Below the pieces are notes generated by a model that saw nothing but the letters and a program-made list of their open reading frames with translations, made no database searches and was not told the origin of the DNA. This document shows, one piece after another, positions 8,686 to 18,974 of a stretch of DNA of 64,000 bases. Source of the stretch: Pseudomonas fluorescens (GTDB lineage Bacteria; Pseudomonadota; Gammaproteobacteria; Pseudomonadales; Pseudomonadaceae); NCBI RefSeq assembly GCF_900636825.1, contig NZ_LR134318.1, positions 3,319,501 to 3,383,500 of the forward strand. The letters are read 5' to 3'. Both the position numbers and the translations under genes were made by a program. Numbering within the stretch: the stretch's first letter is position 1; every line of letters begins with the position of its first letter.

Positions 8686-11600
8686 AGCGGAGTTTCCAGA
8701 GCGGCATCAGTACGCACGCCACGCCATTTGTTGAAGCGATGGCGCAGCTTGTCGAGATAGAGGTAAACCACGGGCGTGGTGTAAAGCGTCAGCACTTGGC
8801 TGAACACCAGCCCGCCAATAATGGTCAGGCCCAATGGCTGGCGCATTTCTGCGCCTTCGGCACGGCTGAGCAGCAACGGCAACGCGCCGAGGATGGCTGC
8901 CAGCGTGGTCATCAGGATCGGTCGCAGCCGTTGCAGGCAGGCACTGCGGATCGATTCCAGTGGCGTCATGTTTTGATGACGCTCCAGTTGCAGCGCCAGA
9001 TCGATCATCAAAATGGCGTTCTTCTTCACCACACCGATGAGCAGGAACAGGCCGAGCAAGGAAATCAGGCTGAATTCACCGCCCAGCACATAGATCGACA
9101 GCAACGCACCGACACCGGCCGAGGGCAGGGTCGAGAGAATCGTCAGCGGGTGAATGTAGCTTTCATACAGCACGCCCAGCACCAGATACACCGCCAGCAG
9201 TGCGCCCAGAATCATGAACGGCTGACTTTTCTGCGTGGCAGCAAACGCATCAGCGGTACCGGCCATTTTCGCGATGACGCTTTCGGGCAAGCCGACCTTG
9301 GCGATCGCCCGTTCAATGGCGGCACCGCCCTGCTCCACCGTGACGCCCTCGGCCATGTCGAAGGCGATGCTTTCCGAGGCGAACTGACCTTCGTGGCTGA
9401 CGCGGTCGTCTTCGAGGCTGTTTTCGTAATGGGCAAAGGTCGACAGCGGCACCCTCGCGCCGTCAGCCGTGATCACTTGCACTTGTTTGAGCGTGACCGG
9501 GTCCTGGGCGTATTTCTGATTGACCTCCATCACCACCTGATACTGGTTGAGGCTGTCATAGATCGTCGAAATCTGCCGCTGACTGTAGGCGTTGTTCAGC
9601 ACCGCAGTGACCATGTCCATGTCGACGCCCAGACGCTTGGCCTGATCGCGGTCGACAATCAGCGTCACCTGCTGCGCGCCGGCACCCTCGCGGGCATCGA
9701 TGGCGGTCAACTCGGGCAAGGCGCGCAGTGCGGCGACGACTTTCGGATACCACTTGCGCAACTCGCCCAGATCACCGCTTTGCAGGATGTAGCTGTATTG
9801 CGATGTCGTCTGCTCGCGGCCGCCGCCGAATTGCAGGTCCTGATCCGCCATCAGCATCAACTGCGCGCCCGGTACCTTGGGCATTTCCTTGCGCATGCGC
9901 TCGATGACTTTCTGCGCCGAGATCTGACGGTCGTTGATCGGTTTCAGGCGCACCAGCATGAAGGCATTGTTGGTGCCGTTGGTACCGCCGATGAACCCGG
10001 CAACGCTTTCCACAGCCTCGTCCTTGAGCACGGCCCGACGGAAAATCTCCATTTTCGGTTGCATGACGCTGAACGACAGACCGTCATCGCCGCGCACGAA
10101 CCCGATCAATTGCCCGGTGTCCTGCTGCGGCAGAAAGGTTTTTGGCACCACCACATACAGCGCGACGTTGACCCCGACGGTAATCAACAGGCTGAGCAGG
10201 GTCAGGCGCCGATGGCGCAACACCCAGTCTAGGCTGCTGGCATATTTGCCGACCATCCAGTCGTTGGCGTGGCGACTCCAGCGCTGCAAGCGGTTTTCCT
10301 GGCCCGGCGTATGGGGCTTGAGCCAGCGTGCGCAAAGCATTGGCGTCAGTGTGAGCGACACCACCAGCGAGGCCACAATGGCTGCCGCCAGGGTGATGGA
10401 GAATTCGCGGAACAGGCTTTCGACAATTCCGCCCATGAACAGAATCGACAGGAATACCGCCACCAGCGAGACGTTCATCGACAGCAAGGTAAACCCGACT
10501 TCCTGGGCGCCGAGATACGCCGCCTTCATCGGTTTCACGCCGTCGTCGATATGCCGGGAAATGTTTTCCAGGACCACGATGGCGTCGTCCACCACCAGCC
10601 CGGTCGCCAGGATCAGCGCCATCAACGACAGGTTGTTCAGCGAAAAACCGTACAGGTACATCACTGCAAACGTGCCGACCAGCGACACGGGCACTGCCAG
10701 TGTTGGAATCAGCGAGGCGCGGAAATTACCGAGGAACAGGAACACCACCAGAATCACCAGCGCTACGGCGATCAGCAAGGTCATCTCGGCTTCGTGCAAC
10801 GTTGCCTTGATCACCGGCGAGCGATCCATTGCCAGATTCAGTTTCACGCTGGCGGGCAGTACCGCTTGCAGCGCTGGCAACTGCGCCTTGATCTCGTTGA
10901 CGGTCTCGATGATGTTGGCGCCGGCCTGGCGGTTGATCACCAGCAGCACCGCCGCGTCATCGTTGAAAAAGCCGCTGTTGTAACGGTCTTCGACACCGTC
11001 GCTGACCTTGGCTACGTCCTTGAGGCGCAGCGCCGCGCCGTCGGCGTAATGGATGATCAGTGATTCGTAATCCTTGGCTTTCTCCAACTGGTCGTTGGCC
11101 TGAATCTGCCACAGGCGCTGATCGTCTTCGACCGAGCCCTTGGGCCGGCGCACGTTGGCTTCAGCGATGGTCTTTCGCACGTCATCGAGCGCCACGCCGT
11201 ACTGGTTCAGTGCCTGCGGTTCGAGTTCAATGCGCACCGCAGGAAGCGAACTGCCGCCAATCTGCACCTCGCCCACGCCCTGCACTTGCGACAGGCTCTG
11301 CGACAGAATGGTCGAGGCCAAATCGTAGAGCTGGCCTTTTTCGAGGACGTCCGAGGTCAGCGACAGCACCATGATCGGCGCTTGTGAAGGATTGACCTTT
11401 TTGTACGTGGGCATGCTGCGCATGCCGCTCGGCAGCAGATTGCGCGAGGCGTTGATGGCTGCCTGCACTTCTCGCGCCGCGCCGTTGATGTCGCGGTCGA
11501 GGTCAAATTGCAGAATGACCCGCGTCGAACCCTGGCTGGAACGACTGCTCATGGTATTGACCCCAGCGATGGCGCCAAACGAGCGTTCCAGTGGCGTCGC

Positions 11601-11789
11601 GACGGTGGAGGCCATGACTTCGGGACTGGCGCCGGGCAGGCTCGCCTGCACGACGATCACTGGAAAGTCCATTTGCGGCAGTGGCGACACCGGCAGCAGA
11701 CCGAAGCTGACACCGCCCAGCAACATGATTGCCAGGCTCAGCAGCATGGTCGCAACCGGGCGCTTGATGAAGGGACCGGACAGATTCAT
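8682..11789 (-). CDS. muxC: MuxC, RND efflux permease
   Basis: 1035 residues from ATG 11789 (MNLSGPFIKRPVATML). An HAE1-type RND proton antiporter with twelve membrane helices and two large periplasmic loops. The TM4 region reads LMALILATGLVVDDAIVVLEN, with the paired aspartates used in proton transfer. It is closest in organisation to MdtC/MuxC, and works with MuxB as a heteromeric permease. The start follows muxB by 136 bp that hold a REP element, unlike the other junctions of this operon, which overlap. Confidence 0.93.
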   Translation of the reverse strand: MNLSGPFIKRPVATMLLSLAIMLLGGVSFGLLPVSPLPQMDFPVIVVQASLPGASPEVMASTVATPLERSFGAIAGVNTMSSRSSQGSTRVILQFDLDRDINGAAREVQAAINASRNLLPSGMRSMPTYKKVNPSQAPIMVLSLTSDVLEKGQLYDLASTILSQSLSQVQGVGEVQIGGSSLPAVRIELEPQALNQYGVALDDVRKTIAEANVRRPKGSVEDDQRLWQIQANDQLEKAKDYESLIIHYADGAALRLKDVAKVSDGVEDRYNSGFFNDDAAVLLVINRQAGANIIETVNEIKAQLPALQAVLPASVKLNLAMDRSPVIKATLHEAEMTLLIAVALVILVVFLFLGNFRASLIPTLAVPVSLVGTFAVMYLYGFSLNNLSLMALILATGLVVDDAIVVLENISRHIDDGVKPMKAAYLGAQEVGFTLLSMNVSLVAVFLSILFMGGIVESLFREFSITLAAAIVASLVVSLTLTPMLCARWLKPHTPGQENRLQRWSRHANDWMVGKYASSLDWVLRHRRLTLLSLLITVGVNVALYVVVPKTFLPQQDTGQLIGFVRGDDGLSFSVMQPKMEIFRRAVLKDEAVESVAGFIGGTNGTNNAFMLVRLKPINDRQISAQKVIERMRKEMPKVPGAQLMLMADQDLQFGGGREQTTSQYSYILQSGDLGELRKWYPKVVAALRALPELTAIDAREGAGAQQVTLIVDRDQAKRLGVDMDMVTAVLNNAYSQRQISTIYDSLNQYQVVMEVNQKYAQDPVTLKQVQVITADGARVPLSTFAHYENSLEDDRVSHEGQFASESIAFDMAEGVTVEQGGAAIERAIAKVGLPESVIAKMAGTADAFAATQKSQPFMILGALLAVYLVLGVLYESYIHPLTILSTLPSAGVGALLSIYVLGGEFSLISLLGLFLLIGVVKKNAILMIDLALQLERHQNMTPLESIRSACLQRLRPILMTTLAAILGALPLLLSRAEGAEMRQPLGLTIIGGLVFSQVLTLYTTPVVYLYLDKLRHRFNKWRGVRTDAALETPL

Positions 11790-11812
11790 CGAGTCTCGTG
11801 CTCCCCGCACGC

Positions 11813-11910
11813 CTCTGTGGGAGCGAGCCTGCTCGCGAATGCGATCTTACATCCAACACAGGCGGAGACTGACGCACCGCTTTCGCGAGCAGGCTCGCTC
11901 CCACAGGGGC
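11813..11910. repeat. REP pair inside the mux operon
   Basis: CTCTGTGGGAGCGAGCCTGC is mirrored by GCAGGCTCGCTCCCACAGGG, with a spacer of about 45 bases. It separates muxB from muxC in an operon that is otherwise joined by ATGA overlaps. REP hairpins of this kind can change transcript stability or read-through. Confidence 0.85.
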
Positions 11911-11925
11911 GATGTGTTCCGGCCT

Positions 11926-14900
11926 TCATGCTGGCACCTCTTCCGCGTCAGCCTTGGTCTTGCCAAAGCGCCGACCGAGGCGGTCGAAATACAGGTAGAT
12001 CACCGGGGTGGTGAACAGCGTCAGCACTTGGCTCACCAGCAGTCCACCAACCATCACCAGGCCCAGCGGCTGACGCAATTCCGCCCCGGAACCGGTGGCG
12101 AGCATCAACGGCACCGCGCCGAACAGGGCCGCCAGCGTGGTCATCAGAATCGGCCTGAAACGCAGCAGCGCCGCTTGGTAGATCGCCTGCTCCGGCGCCA
12201 TCCCTTGGGTACGCTCGGCGTCGAGGGCGAAGTCGATCATCATGATCGCGTTTTTCTTGACGATACCGATCAGCAGGATGATGCCGATGATCGCGATCAT
12301 CCCCAGGTCATTGCCACTGAGCAGCAGTGCCAGCAAGGCGCCGACCGCCGCCGAGGGCAATGTCGAGAGGATGGTGATCGGGTGGATGTAACTCTCGTAA
12401 AGCACGCCGAGCACGATGTACATGGTCACTACCGCCGCCAGAATCAGCAGCAAGGTACTCGACAGCGACGCCTGAAACGCTTCCGCAGCGCCCTGGAACT
12501 GGGTCTGCACGCCAATCGGCATGCCAATGTCTTTCTGCACCTGTTCGATCACCTCCACCGCGTGCCCCAAGGCAACACCCGGCGCGAGGTTGAACGACAT
12601 CATCACCGCCGGAAACTGACCGATGTGGGTGATTGCCAACTGCGCCTGACGTTGTTCGACGTGGGCCAGACTCGACAGACGCACCTGCGCGCCATCGGTG
12701 GTCTTGACGTGGATCTGATCGAGCGCCTGCGGGCCGATCTTCTCGCCAGACTGAGCCTGCAGCACCACGCGGTACTGGCTGGCCTGGGTGTAGATCGTCG
12801 AAATCTGCCGCTGACCGAATGCGTCATAGAGCGCATCGGTGATGTTCGACACCGAGACACCAAGGCGCGATGCGGCATCGCGGTCGATCACCAGATAAAC
12901 CTGCAAGCCCTTGTCCTGCAAATCGCTGGCGACGTCGGTGAGTTCCGTACGCTGGGCCAGGGCCTCGACCAATCGGCCACTCCATTCACTGAGCAATGCG
13001 GCGTCCGGGGAAGACATGCTGAACTGATACTGGGTGCGGCTGACCCGATCCTCGATGGTCAAGTCCTGCACCGGCTGCATGAACAGCCGGATGCCGACCA
13101 GTTTGTCCACTTGCGGTTGCAAACGGGCGATCACTTCGGAGGCGGTCAGGTCACGCTGGCCATGGGGTTTGAGGTTGATCAGCAAACGGCCGCTGTTGAG
13201 TGTGGAGTTGTCGCCGTCGACGCCAATGTAGGAAGACAGGCTCTGGACCGCCGGATCCTCGAGAATGATCCGCGCCAGTTCCTGCTGACGCTCGCCCATG
13301 GCCGCGAAGGAAATCGATTGCGGTGCCTCGGAAATGCCCTGGATGACGCCGGTGTCCTGCACCGGAAAGAAACCCTTGGGTACGATCAGATACAGGAACA
13401 CTGTCAGCGCCAGCGTGCCGATAGCCACCAGCAACGTCAGCGGTTGATGCTTGAGCACCCACTGCAGTTTGCGTCCGTAGCCAGCGATCATCCAGTCGAT
13501 GAATGCGCCGCTGGCACGGTAAAAACGGCCTTGCTCATGCGCTTCCGGTTCACGCTTGAGCAACCGCGCGCACATCATTGGCGTAAGCGTCAGCGAGACC
13601 ACCAGCGAAATCAGGATGGCCACCGCCAGGGTGATCGCGAACTCACGGAACAAACGCCCGACCACGTCGCCCATGAACAGCAACGGGATCAGCACCGCAA
13701 TCAGCGACAGCGTCAGGGAAATCAACGTGAAACCAATCTGCTTGGCGCCCTTGAGCGCCGCCTGCATGGGGCTGTCGCCCTCTTCGATGTAACGCGAAAT
13801 GTTTTCCAGCATGACGATGGCATCGTCGACCACAAATCCCGTGGCGATGGTCAGCGCCATCAGCGTCAGGTTGTTGACCGAGAACCCGGCCAGGTACATC
13901 ACGCCAAAGGTGCCGATCAGCGACAGCGGCACGGCCACCGACGGGATAATTGTCGCGCTGGCACGGCGCAGGAACAGGAAGGTCACCATCACCACCAGCG
14001 CAATGGCGATCAGCAATTCGTGCTGCACGTCGGTGACCGAAGCGCGGATGGTCTGGGTGCGGTCGGTGAGCACCGCGACATCGAGGCCGGCCGGCAGGTT
14101 GTCGGTGATGCTCGGCAGCAGCGCCTTGATACGGTCGACTACCTCGATCACGTTGGCACCGGGCTGTCGCTGGATGTTCAGCAATACCGCCTGATTCTGG
14201 TTGGCCCAGGCGGCGAGACGCTCATTCTCCGCACCATCAACGATTTCCGCGACGTCTTTGAGCCGCAACGGTGCGCCGTTCTTGTAGGCGAGAATCAGGT
14301 TGGCGTATTCCTCGGGCGACGTCAGCTGGTCGTTGGCGTCGAGCATGGACACCCGTGTCGGGCCGTCGAAGTTACCTTTCGGCTGGTTGACGTTGGAAGC
14401 GCCGATCAACGTGCGCACATCCGACAGGTTCAGGCTGTTGGCTGCCAGCGCTTCCGGGTTGACCTTGATGCGCACAGCCTGGCGCTGACCGCCGGCAATG
14501 CTGACCATGCCGACACCGCTGATCTGGGCGATTTTCTGCGCCATGCGCGTATCGACCAGATCGTTGAGTTTGGGCAGCAGCATGGTTTTCGAGGTAATGG
14601 CCAGGGTCAGCACTGGCGTGTCCGCCGGGTTGACCTTGTTGTACACCGGTGGTGCCGGCAGATCGGTTGGCAGCAGGTTGGTCGCGGCGTTGATCGCGGC
14701 TTGCACCTGTTGTTCGGCAACATCCATGTTGATGTCGAGGCTGAAGCGCAGGGTCAGCACCGAAGCGCCGCCGGAACTGGTCGAGGCCATTTGTGTCAGG
14801 CCCGGCATTTGTCCGAACTGACGTTCAAGCGGCGCCGTCACCGCACTGGTCATGACGTCCGGACTGGCGCCGGGATACAGGGTCATGACGCGGATGGTCG

Positions 14901-15027
14901 GGTAATCGACCTGCGGCAATGCAGACACCGGCAACAGGCGATAAGCAATCAGACCGGCCAGCACAATGGCCAGCATGCTCAGCGTCGTGGCTACCGGTCG
15001 GAGGATGAACAGCCGCGAAATGTTCAT
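11926..15027 (-). CDS. muxB: MuxB, RND efflux permease
   Basis: 1033 residues starting [24 protein letters not shown]1-type RND permease with the TM4 aspartate pair in [14 protein letters not shown] and the usual two periplasmic loop regions. The start overlaps the end of muxA by ATGA (15024-15027). MuxB and MuxC are MdtB/MdtC counterparts and both are needed for function in the families studied (aztreonam, macrolides and novobiocin are reported substrates of the P. aeruginosa pump). Confidence 0.94.
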   Translation of the reverse strand: MNISRLFILRPVATTLSMLAIVLAGLIAYRLLPVSALPQVDYPTIRVMTLYPGASPDVMTSAVTAPLERQFGQMPGLTQMASTSSGGASVLTLRFSLDINMDVAEQQVQAAINAATNLLPTDLPAPPVYNKVNPADTPVLTLAITSKTMLLPKLNDLVDTRMAQKIAQISGVGMVSIAGGQRQAVRIKVNPEALAANSLNLSDVRTLIGASNVNQPKGNFDGPTRVSMLDANDQLTSPEEYANLILAYKNGAPLRLKDVAEIVDGAENERLAAWANQNQAVLLNIQRQPGANVIEVVDRIKALLPSITDNLPAGLDVAVLTDRTQTIRASVTDVQHELLIAIALVVMVTFLFLRRASATIIPSVAVPLSLIGTFGVMYLAGFSVNNLTLMALTIATGFVVDDAIVMLENISRYIEEGDSPMQAALKGAKQIGFTLISLTLSLIAVLIPLLFMGDVVGRLFREFAITLAVAILISLVVSLTLTPMMCARLLKREPEAHEQGRFYRASGAFIDWMIAGYGRKLQWVLKHQPLTLLVAIGTLALTVFLYLIVPKGFFPVQDTGVIQGISEAPQSISFAAMGERQQELARIILEDPAVQSLSSYIGVDGDNSTLNSGRLLINLKPHGQRDLTASEVIARLQPQVDKLVGIRLFMQPVQDLTIEDRVSRTQYQFSMSSPDAALLSEWSGRLVEALAQRTELTDVASDLQDKGLQVYLVIDRDAASRLGVSVSNITDALYDAFGQRQISTIYTQASQYRVVLQAQSGEKIGPQALDQIHVKTTDGAQVRLSSLAHVEQRQAQLAITHIGQFPAVMMSFNLAPGVALGHAVEVIEQVQKDIGMPIGVQTQFQGAAEAFQASLSSTLLLILAAVVTMYIVLGVLYESYIHPITILSTLPSAAVGALLALLLSGNDLGMIAIIGIILLIGIVKKNAIMMIDFALDAERTQGMAPEQAIYQAALLRFRPILMTTLAALFGAVPLMLATGSGAELRQPLGLVMVGGLLVSQVLTLFTTPVIYLYFDRLGRRFGKTKADAEEVPA

Positions 15028-16331
15028 GCGCCCTTCTTGGCCTTGTCAGTGACGGCAGCGTCCGGTGCATTGGCGGCGGACTTCCCTTGCAGATGTTCAG
15101 TCGGAGTGGTGGGCACCTGGTTGCTGTCGTTGACCACCTCCACTTCGCTGCCTTCTTTCAAGCGGTCCGTACCTTCGAGCACCACGCGATCACCAGCGGC
15201 CAGGCCTTCGGTGACCACAGTATTTTCGCCGTCACTGGCGCCGACCTTGAGCTGGCGAATGGTGACTTTCTTGTCGCCCTCCAGCGCATAGACGAACGTG
15301 CCGTTGGTACCGAATTGAATGGCCGCGGTCGGTGCCAGAACGACGCCCTTGAGGGTATCGGCCAGCAGGTGAACGTTGACGAACTGGTTGGGGAACAGCG
15401 CCTGATCACGGTTTTCGTAGCGCGCCTTGAATTTAAGAGTTCCGGTGGCGACGTCGATCTGATTGTCGAGGCTTTGCAAAACGCCGCTGGCCTGCAGTTT
15501 GGTGTCGCCGCGATCCCAGGCTTCGGCAGGCAGTTTGGCGCCGCTGCGATAACGGGCGAGTACGGTTTCGAGGCTGTTTTCCGGCAGGGTGAACGCAACG
15601 CTGATCGGTTGCGTCTGGGTAATCACCGCAAGGAACGTGGTGTCGTTGGCGGTGACCAGATTACCGACGTCGACCTGGCGCAGACCTACACGCCCGGCAA
15701 TCGGTGCGCGGATCTTGGTGAATTCCAGATTGAGCTTGGCATCGTTGACCGCAGCCTGATTGGTTTTCACCGTGCCCTGATATTGACCGACCAGCGCTTC
15801 AGCGGTGTCGAGGGTCTGTTTGGCGATGCTGTCTTCTTTATACAAGCCGCGATAACGCTCGACATCGACCTGAGCGTTCTTCAGTTGCGCCTGATTTTGC
15901 AGCAGCGTGCCTTCCGCCTGGAGCAAGGCGTTCTGGTAAGGGCGCGGGTCGATCTCCGCGAGCAAGTCGCCCGCCTTGACCATCTGGCCCTCTTCGAAAT
16001 TGATTTTCACCAGCTCCCCGCCGACCCGACTGCGCACGTTGATGGTGTTCAGCGCAGTGACGGTACCCAACGCTTTGTAATACAGCGGGAAGTCGCCGGT
16101 AACCGCCGGCGCGACACGCACCGGAATTGGCCCGGTGCCACCGCCGAAGCCTGGCCGTGTCATCCCCGAGCGCCCGGTGTGCCCGGCAGCCGCTTTCTCA
16201 CCGCCCTCTTTTTGGGCGGTACCGGCCGGCCAGAATTTCCAGCACAGAACGGCAATGACCAACAGGACAAGCAGGCTGATCAGCCAGCGACGGGATTTGC
16301 GGGGAGACGATTGCATGGAGTGATTAACCAT
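15024..16331 (-). CDS. muxA: MuxA, periplasmic adaptor of the Mux RND pump
   Basis: 435 residues. The N-terminal anchor reads [20 protein letters not shown]. The order that follows is a glycine-rich linker, lipoyl/hairpin domains ([16 protein letters not shown]), a beta-barrel and a C-terminal membrane-proximal domain. It is a membrane fusion protein linking MuxB/MuxC to OpmB. A second in-frame ATG at 16316 ([11 protein letters not shown]) is an equally good start; neither has a strong ribosome site. First gene of the operon. The mux promoter should lie in 16332-16460, but I see no clear box. Confidence 0.92.
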   Translation of the reverse strand: MVNHSMQSSPRKSRRWLISLLVLLVIAVLCWKFWPAGTAQKEGGEKAAAGHTGRSGMTRPGFGGGTGPIPVRVAPAVTGDFPLYYKALGTVTALNTINVRSRVGGELVKINFEEGQMVKAGDLLAEIDPRPYQNALLQAEGTLLQNQAQLKNAQVDVERYRGLYKEDSIAKQTLDTAEALVGQYQGTVKTNQAAVNDAKLNLEFTKIRAPIAGRVGLRQVDVGNLVTANDTTFLAVITQTQPISVAFTLPENSLETVLARYRSGAKLPAEAWDRGDTKLQASGVLQSLDNQIDVATGTLKFKARYENRDQALFPNQFVNVHLLADTLKGVVLAPTAAIQFGTNGTFVYALEGDKKVTIRQLKVGASDGENTVVTEGLAAGDRVVLEGTDRLKEGSEVEVVNDSNQVPTTPTEHLQGKSAANAPDAAVTDKAKKGA

Positions 16332-16460
16332 TGGGCGCGTGGGCTTCTTTTACGGGAGGCTGAACGATAAGCACTGGTGGTGAATTAGCAAAGCAGCTTT
16401 ACCGGCAATTTACCTTCCACTTACGTTTCAGGGTGTAACGCAAAACACTGATACACAAAT

Positions 16461-16488
16461 GAAAACGGCCTGGGCAGGGCCAGGCCGT
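16461..16488 (-). terminator. Rho-independent terminator of tpx
   Basis: ACGGCCTGG and CCAGGCCGT form a perfect 9-bp stem around a six-base loop (16465-16488). On the minus strand the stem is followed by TTTTC. It lies just after the tpx stop at 16506 and before the mux operon start. Confidence 0.8.
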
Positions 16489-16505
16489 CAATCATTGTAA
16501 AAGCC

Positions 16506-17006
16506 TTACTTGAGAACGGACAGTGCCGCTTCGTAGTTAGGCTCTTCAGCGATTTCCTTGACCAGTTCGCTGTGCAGGACGTTGTCGTTTTCGTCCAGAA
16601 CCACTACCGCACGGGCGGTCAGGCCTTTCAGCGGACCGTCGGCAATCGCCACGCCGTAGTTTTCGATGAACTCGCTGCCGCGCAGGGTCGACAGGTTCTG
16701 GACGTTTTCCAGACCTTCAGCGCCACAGAAACGGGCCTGGGCGAATGGCAGGTCAGCGGAAATGCACAGCACCACGGTGTTGCTGATGTCGTTGGCCTGA
16801 GCGTTGAACTTGCGCACGGAGGTCGCGCAGGTCGGGGTATCAACGCTTGGGAAGATGTTCAGCACTTTGCGCTTGCCGGCGAAGTCCTGGAGGGTAACGT
16901 CAGACAGATTGCCGGCGACCAGAGAAAAGGCTGGCGCCTTGGAACCGGCTTGTGGCAATTGGCCGTTGACTTGAACCGGATTGCCTTTGAGGGTGACTTG
17001 AGCCAT
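16506..17006 (-). CDS. tpx: Thiol peroxidase Tpx
   Basis: 166 residues, the family's normal length. An atypical 2-Cys peroxiredoxin that reduces hydrogen and alkyl peroxides using thioredoxin. The peroxidatic cysteine is C60 in [15 protein letters not shown] and the resolving cysteine C94 in ARFCGAEGL, matching the Tpx pair. AGG-type bases precede ATG 17006. The gene is monocistronic with its own terminator. Confidence 0.97.
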   Translation of the reverse strand: MAQVTLKGNPVQVNGQLPQAGSKAPAFSLVAGNLSDVTLQDFAGKRKVLNIFPSVDTPTCATSVRKFNAQANDISNTVVLCISADLPFAQARFCGAEGLENVQNLSTLRGSEFIENYGVAIADGPLKGLTARAVVVLDENDNVLHSELVKEIAEEPNYEAALSVLK

Positions 17007-17141
17007 GACTTGAGTCCTTCTGATGTTTTTGATTGGAAAGCATGCAAGAGGCCGAAGTTAACCACGAAATGCCGCGCCAACCTATGCCCCGTTGAAATTG
17101 TCAGGCTCAAAAGCAAAAAATTGTATACAAAACCACCCCCA

Positions 17142-17225
17142 TGTAGGAGCTGCCGAAGGCTGCGATCTTTTGACTTCGGTTTATAAAACAAGATCAAAAG
17201 ATCGCAGCCTTCGGCAGCTCCTACA
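17142..17225. repeat. REP pair (GTAGGAGCTGCCGAAGGCTGCGATC type)
   Basis: TGTAGGAGCTGCCGAAGGCT on the left and its complement AGCCTTCGGCAGCTCCTACA on the right, with a further GATCTTTTGA/TCAAAAGATC stem inside. It occupies the 304-bp gap between tpx and the YciI-like gene; the rest of the gap shows nothing else I can name. Confidence 0.85.
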
Positions 17226-17310
17226 AGGGATGTATTTGTCGCGGATTGTCGATTTCGGCCCTGCCCGTTCGACTATGCACCGAAATCCCTTCATTCCGAG
17301 GAATACCGCC

Positions 17311-17733
17311 ATGCGATTCATGATTCTGGTAAAGGCCAGTGCCGATTCTGAAGCGGGCGTCATGCCGAGCGAGCAGTTGATCACCGAGATGGGCAACTTC
17401 AACGAGCAGTTGGCCAAGGCTGGCGTTCTGGTTGATGGCGAAGGCCTGCATCCCAGCAGCAAAGGCGCCCGCGTGCGCTTTTCCGGTGACCAGCGCACGG
17501 TGATCGATGGCCCGTTCATCGAGACCAAAGAACTGGTCGCCGGCTATTGGGTCTGGGACGTGAAGTCCAGGGAAGAAGCCATCGAATGGGTCAAGCGCTG
17601 TCCGAATCCGATGCCGGGCACCGAGGCCGAAATCGAGATTCGCCAGATCTTTTCAGCGGAGGATTTCGGTGCGGAGTTCACCCCGGAGGCGCGGGAGCAG
17701 GAAGAACGAATTCGGCAGATGGTAAAAAAATAG
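17311..17733 (+). CDS. YciI-like (DGPF domain) protein
   Basis: 141 residues from ATG 17311, with GAGGAA ten bases before it. It shows the family pattern MRFMILVKA, a central region that ends VIDGPFIETKELVAGYWVWD, and MPGTEAEIEIRQIF. YCII-related proteins adopt a ferredoxin-like fold and many sit near ECF sigma factors. No sigma gene is adjacent here. Enzymatic role unknown. Confidence 0.88.
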   Translation: MRFMILVKASADSEAGVMPSEQLITEMGNFNEQLAKAGVLVDGEGLHPSSKGARVRFSGDQRTVIDGPFIETKELVAGYWVWDVKSREEAIEWVKRCPNPMPGTEAEIEIRQIFSAEDFGAEFTPEAREQEERIRQMVKK

Positions 17734-17983
17734 TGGAGCGCCGTACCCCCTATAGCTGACAGGGTGCAACGTCCTCACTAGGCCTTTCCTCAACCAATAA
17801 CGCTTGAGTACCCAATCGTCCGGAAACCCGTGCACAAGACCGAAGAATTAATCCATTCGGCTGGATAACTGCCGATTTGCTGCTAGCGTCAATCAGACGC
17901 GTCCTACAGGCTTGATAAAAAAGGGATTACGCCGTAACGGCCGACAAGTGCCAAGTTGTCCATAAGCCACCAGGGAATCGGGG

Positions 17984-18775
17984 ATGATGTGCAATCGAAT
18001 GGGGAAAGCTCTGTTTTTGGCGAGTTCGCTTGCGGCTGCGTCCAGCGCGCAAGCGGATAACGCCGAGGACTCCAATAAAAGCAACAACCCGCTGAGTGTG
18101 GCGCCCGGTGCCAATCTGCAGGATTACTACACCCCCAAACTCTACGACAGCAACGCGCATACCAATGACGTGTTGTTACGCGGCACCCTGCCGATAGCCC
18201 CCAACGATTTCATCGGCGTGCCGCAACTGGTGCGCGCCACGTTACCGTTCAGCACCCGCCCCGACCCTCATGACGGTTACAGCACCGGCATGGGTGATCT
18301 GAATCTGTTCGACATCTTCATTCTGAAAACCGACGGTGTGCAGCTCGGCATCGGCCCGCTGATCACCGCGCCGACTGCCGCCCAGGACGAACTCGGCACC
18401 GGCAAATGGCAAGGTGGTCTGGCAGCCGTGGCCATCGACGCCACCCCGCGCGGCCTGCTCGGTGCGTTGGTGCAATATCAGAGTTCCTTCGCGGGTGACA
18501 GCGACCGCGCGCATGTCGAGAGCGCCACCTTCCAGCCGTTCATCATCCATAACCTGGAGAAAGGCTGGTATCTGCGTTCCACCGCCACCTGGACATTCGA
18601 TCTGAAAAACAACACCCACTACATTCCGCTAGGCCTGGGCGTCGGCAAGGCCTGGAAGGCGGGCACCAACATCCTCAACGCTTTCGTCGAACCGCAATGG
18701 ACAGCAGACCGCAAGGGCGATGGGCTGCCGCAATTCACGCTGTACGCAGGCATCAACGTTACGTTTGGCAAATGA
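17984..18775 (+). CDS. Predicted outer-membrane barrel protein (family often labelled neuromedin U)
   Basis: 263 residues with a short signal peptide ending near ASSAQAD (about residue 26; ATG at 17999, 12 nt after an alternative at 17987, may be the true start). Alternating hydrophobic beta strands continue to a terminal INVTFGK, typical of a small barrel. Homologues in Pseudomonas are often labelled neuromedin U or transporter without evidence. Substrate unknown. It is the first of three exported proteins ahead of the moxR operon and may be co-transcribed with it. Confidence 0.7.
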   Translation: MMCNRMGKALFLASSLAAASSAQADNAEDSNKSNNPLSVAPGANLQDYYTPKLYDSNAHTNDVLLRGTLPIAPNDFIGVPQLVRATLPFSTRPDPHDGYSTGMGDLNLFDIFILKTDGVQLGIGPLITAPTAAQDELGTGKWQGGLAAVAIDATPRGLLGALVQYQSSFAGDSDRAHVESATFQPFIIHNLEKGWYLRSTATWTFDLKNNTHYIPLGLGVGKAWKAGTNILNAFVEPQWTADRKGDGLPQFTLYAGINVTFGK

Positions 18776-18785
18776 GGTAATGGTT

Positions 18786-18974
18786 ATGCGAGGAACGCTC
18801 AAGGTCGCCGGCTACAGTTTGATGGTCATGTTCGTCAGCTGCGGGGTCGGGGCTCAGGATTCAAGCGCCCGCTCGCCTATTGACCGGGCCGCTGTCAGCG
18901 CTGTGCCCGAGCCGCTGCCGACGCTGAACCTGTTCGACACCTTTTATAGTCAGTACATGAAGCGGAGTCGTTGA
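18786..18974 (+). CDS. Small exported protein of unknown function
   Basis: 62 residues from ATG 18786, with GAGG nine bases upstream; ATG 18780 is the alternative. It has one hydrophobic stretch (VAGYSLMVMFVSCGVGAQ) consistent with a signal peptide, then about 40 polar residues ending TLNLFDTFYSQYMKRSR. The stop overlaps the next start (TGATG), so the frame is kept in an operon, which supports a real gene. No family recognised. Confidence 0.6.
   Translation: MRGTLKVAGYSLMVMFVSCGVGAQDSSARSPIDRAAVSAVPEPLPTLNLFDTFYSQYMKRSR

Noticed and set aside
11371..15291. 1306-codon open frame antisense to muxB and muxC
   Set aside because: It runs across two conserved RND genes in antisense, with no domain pattern; a codon-bias artefact.
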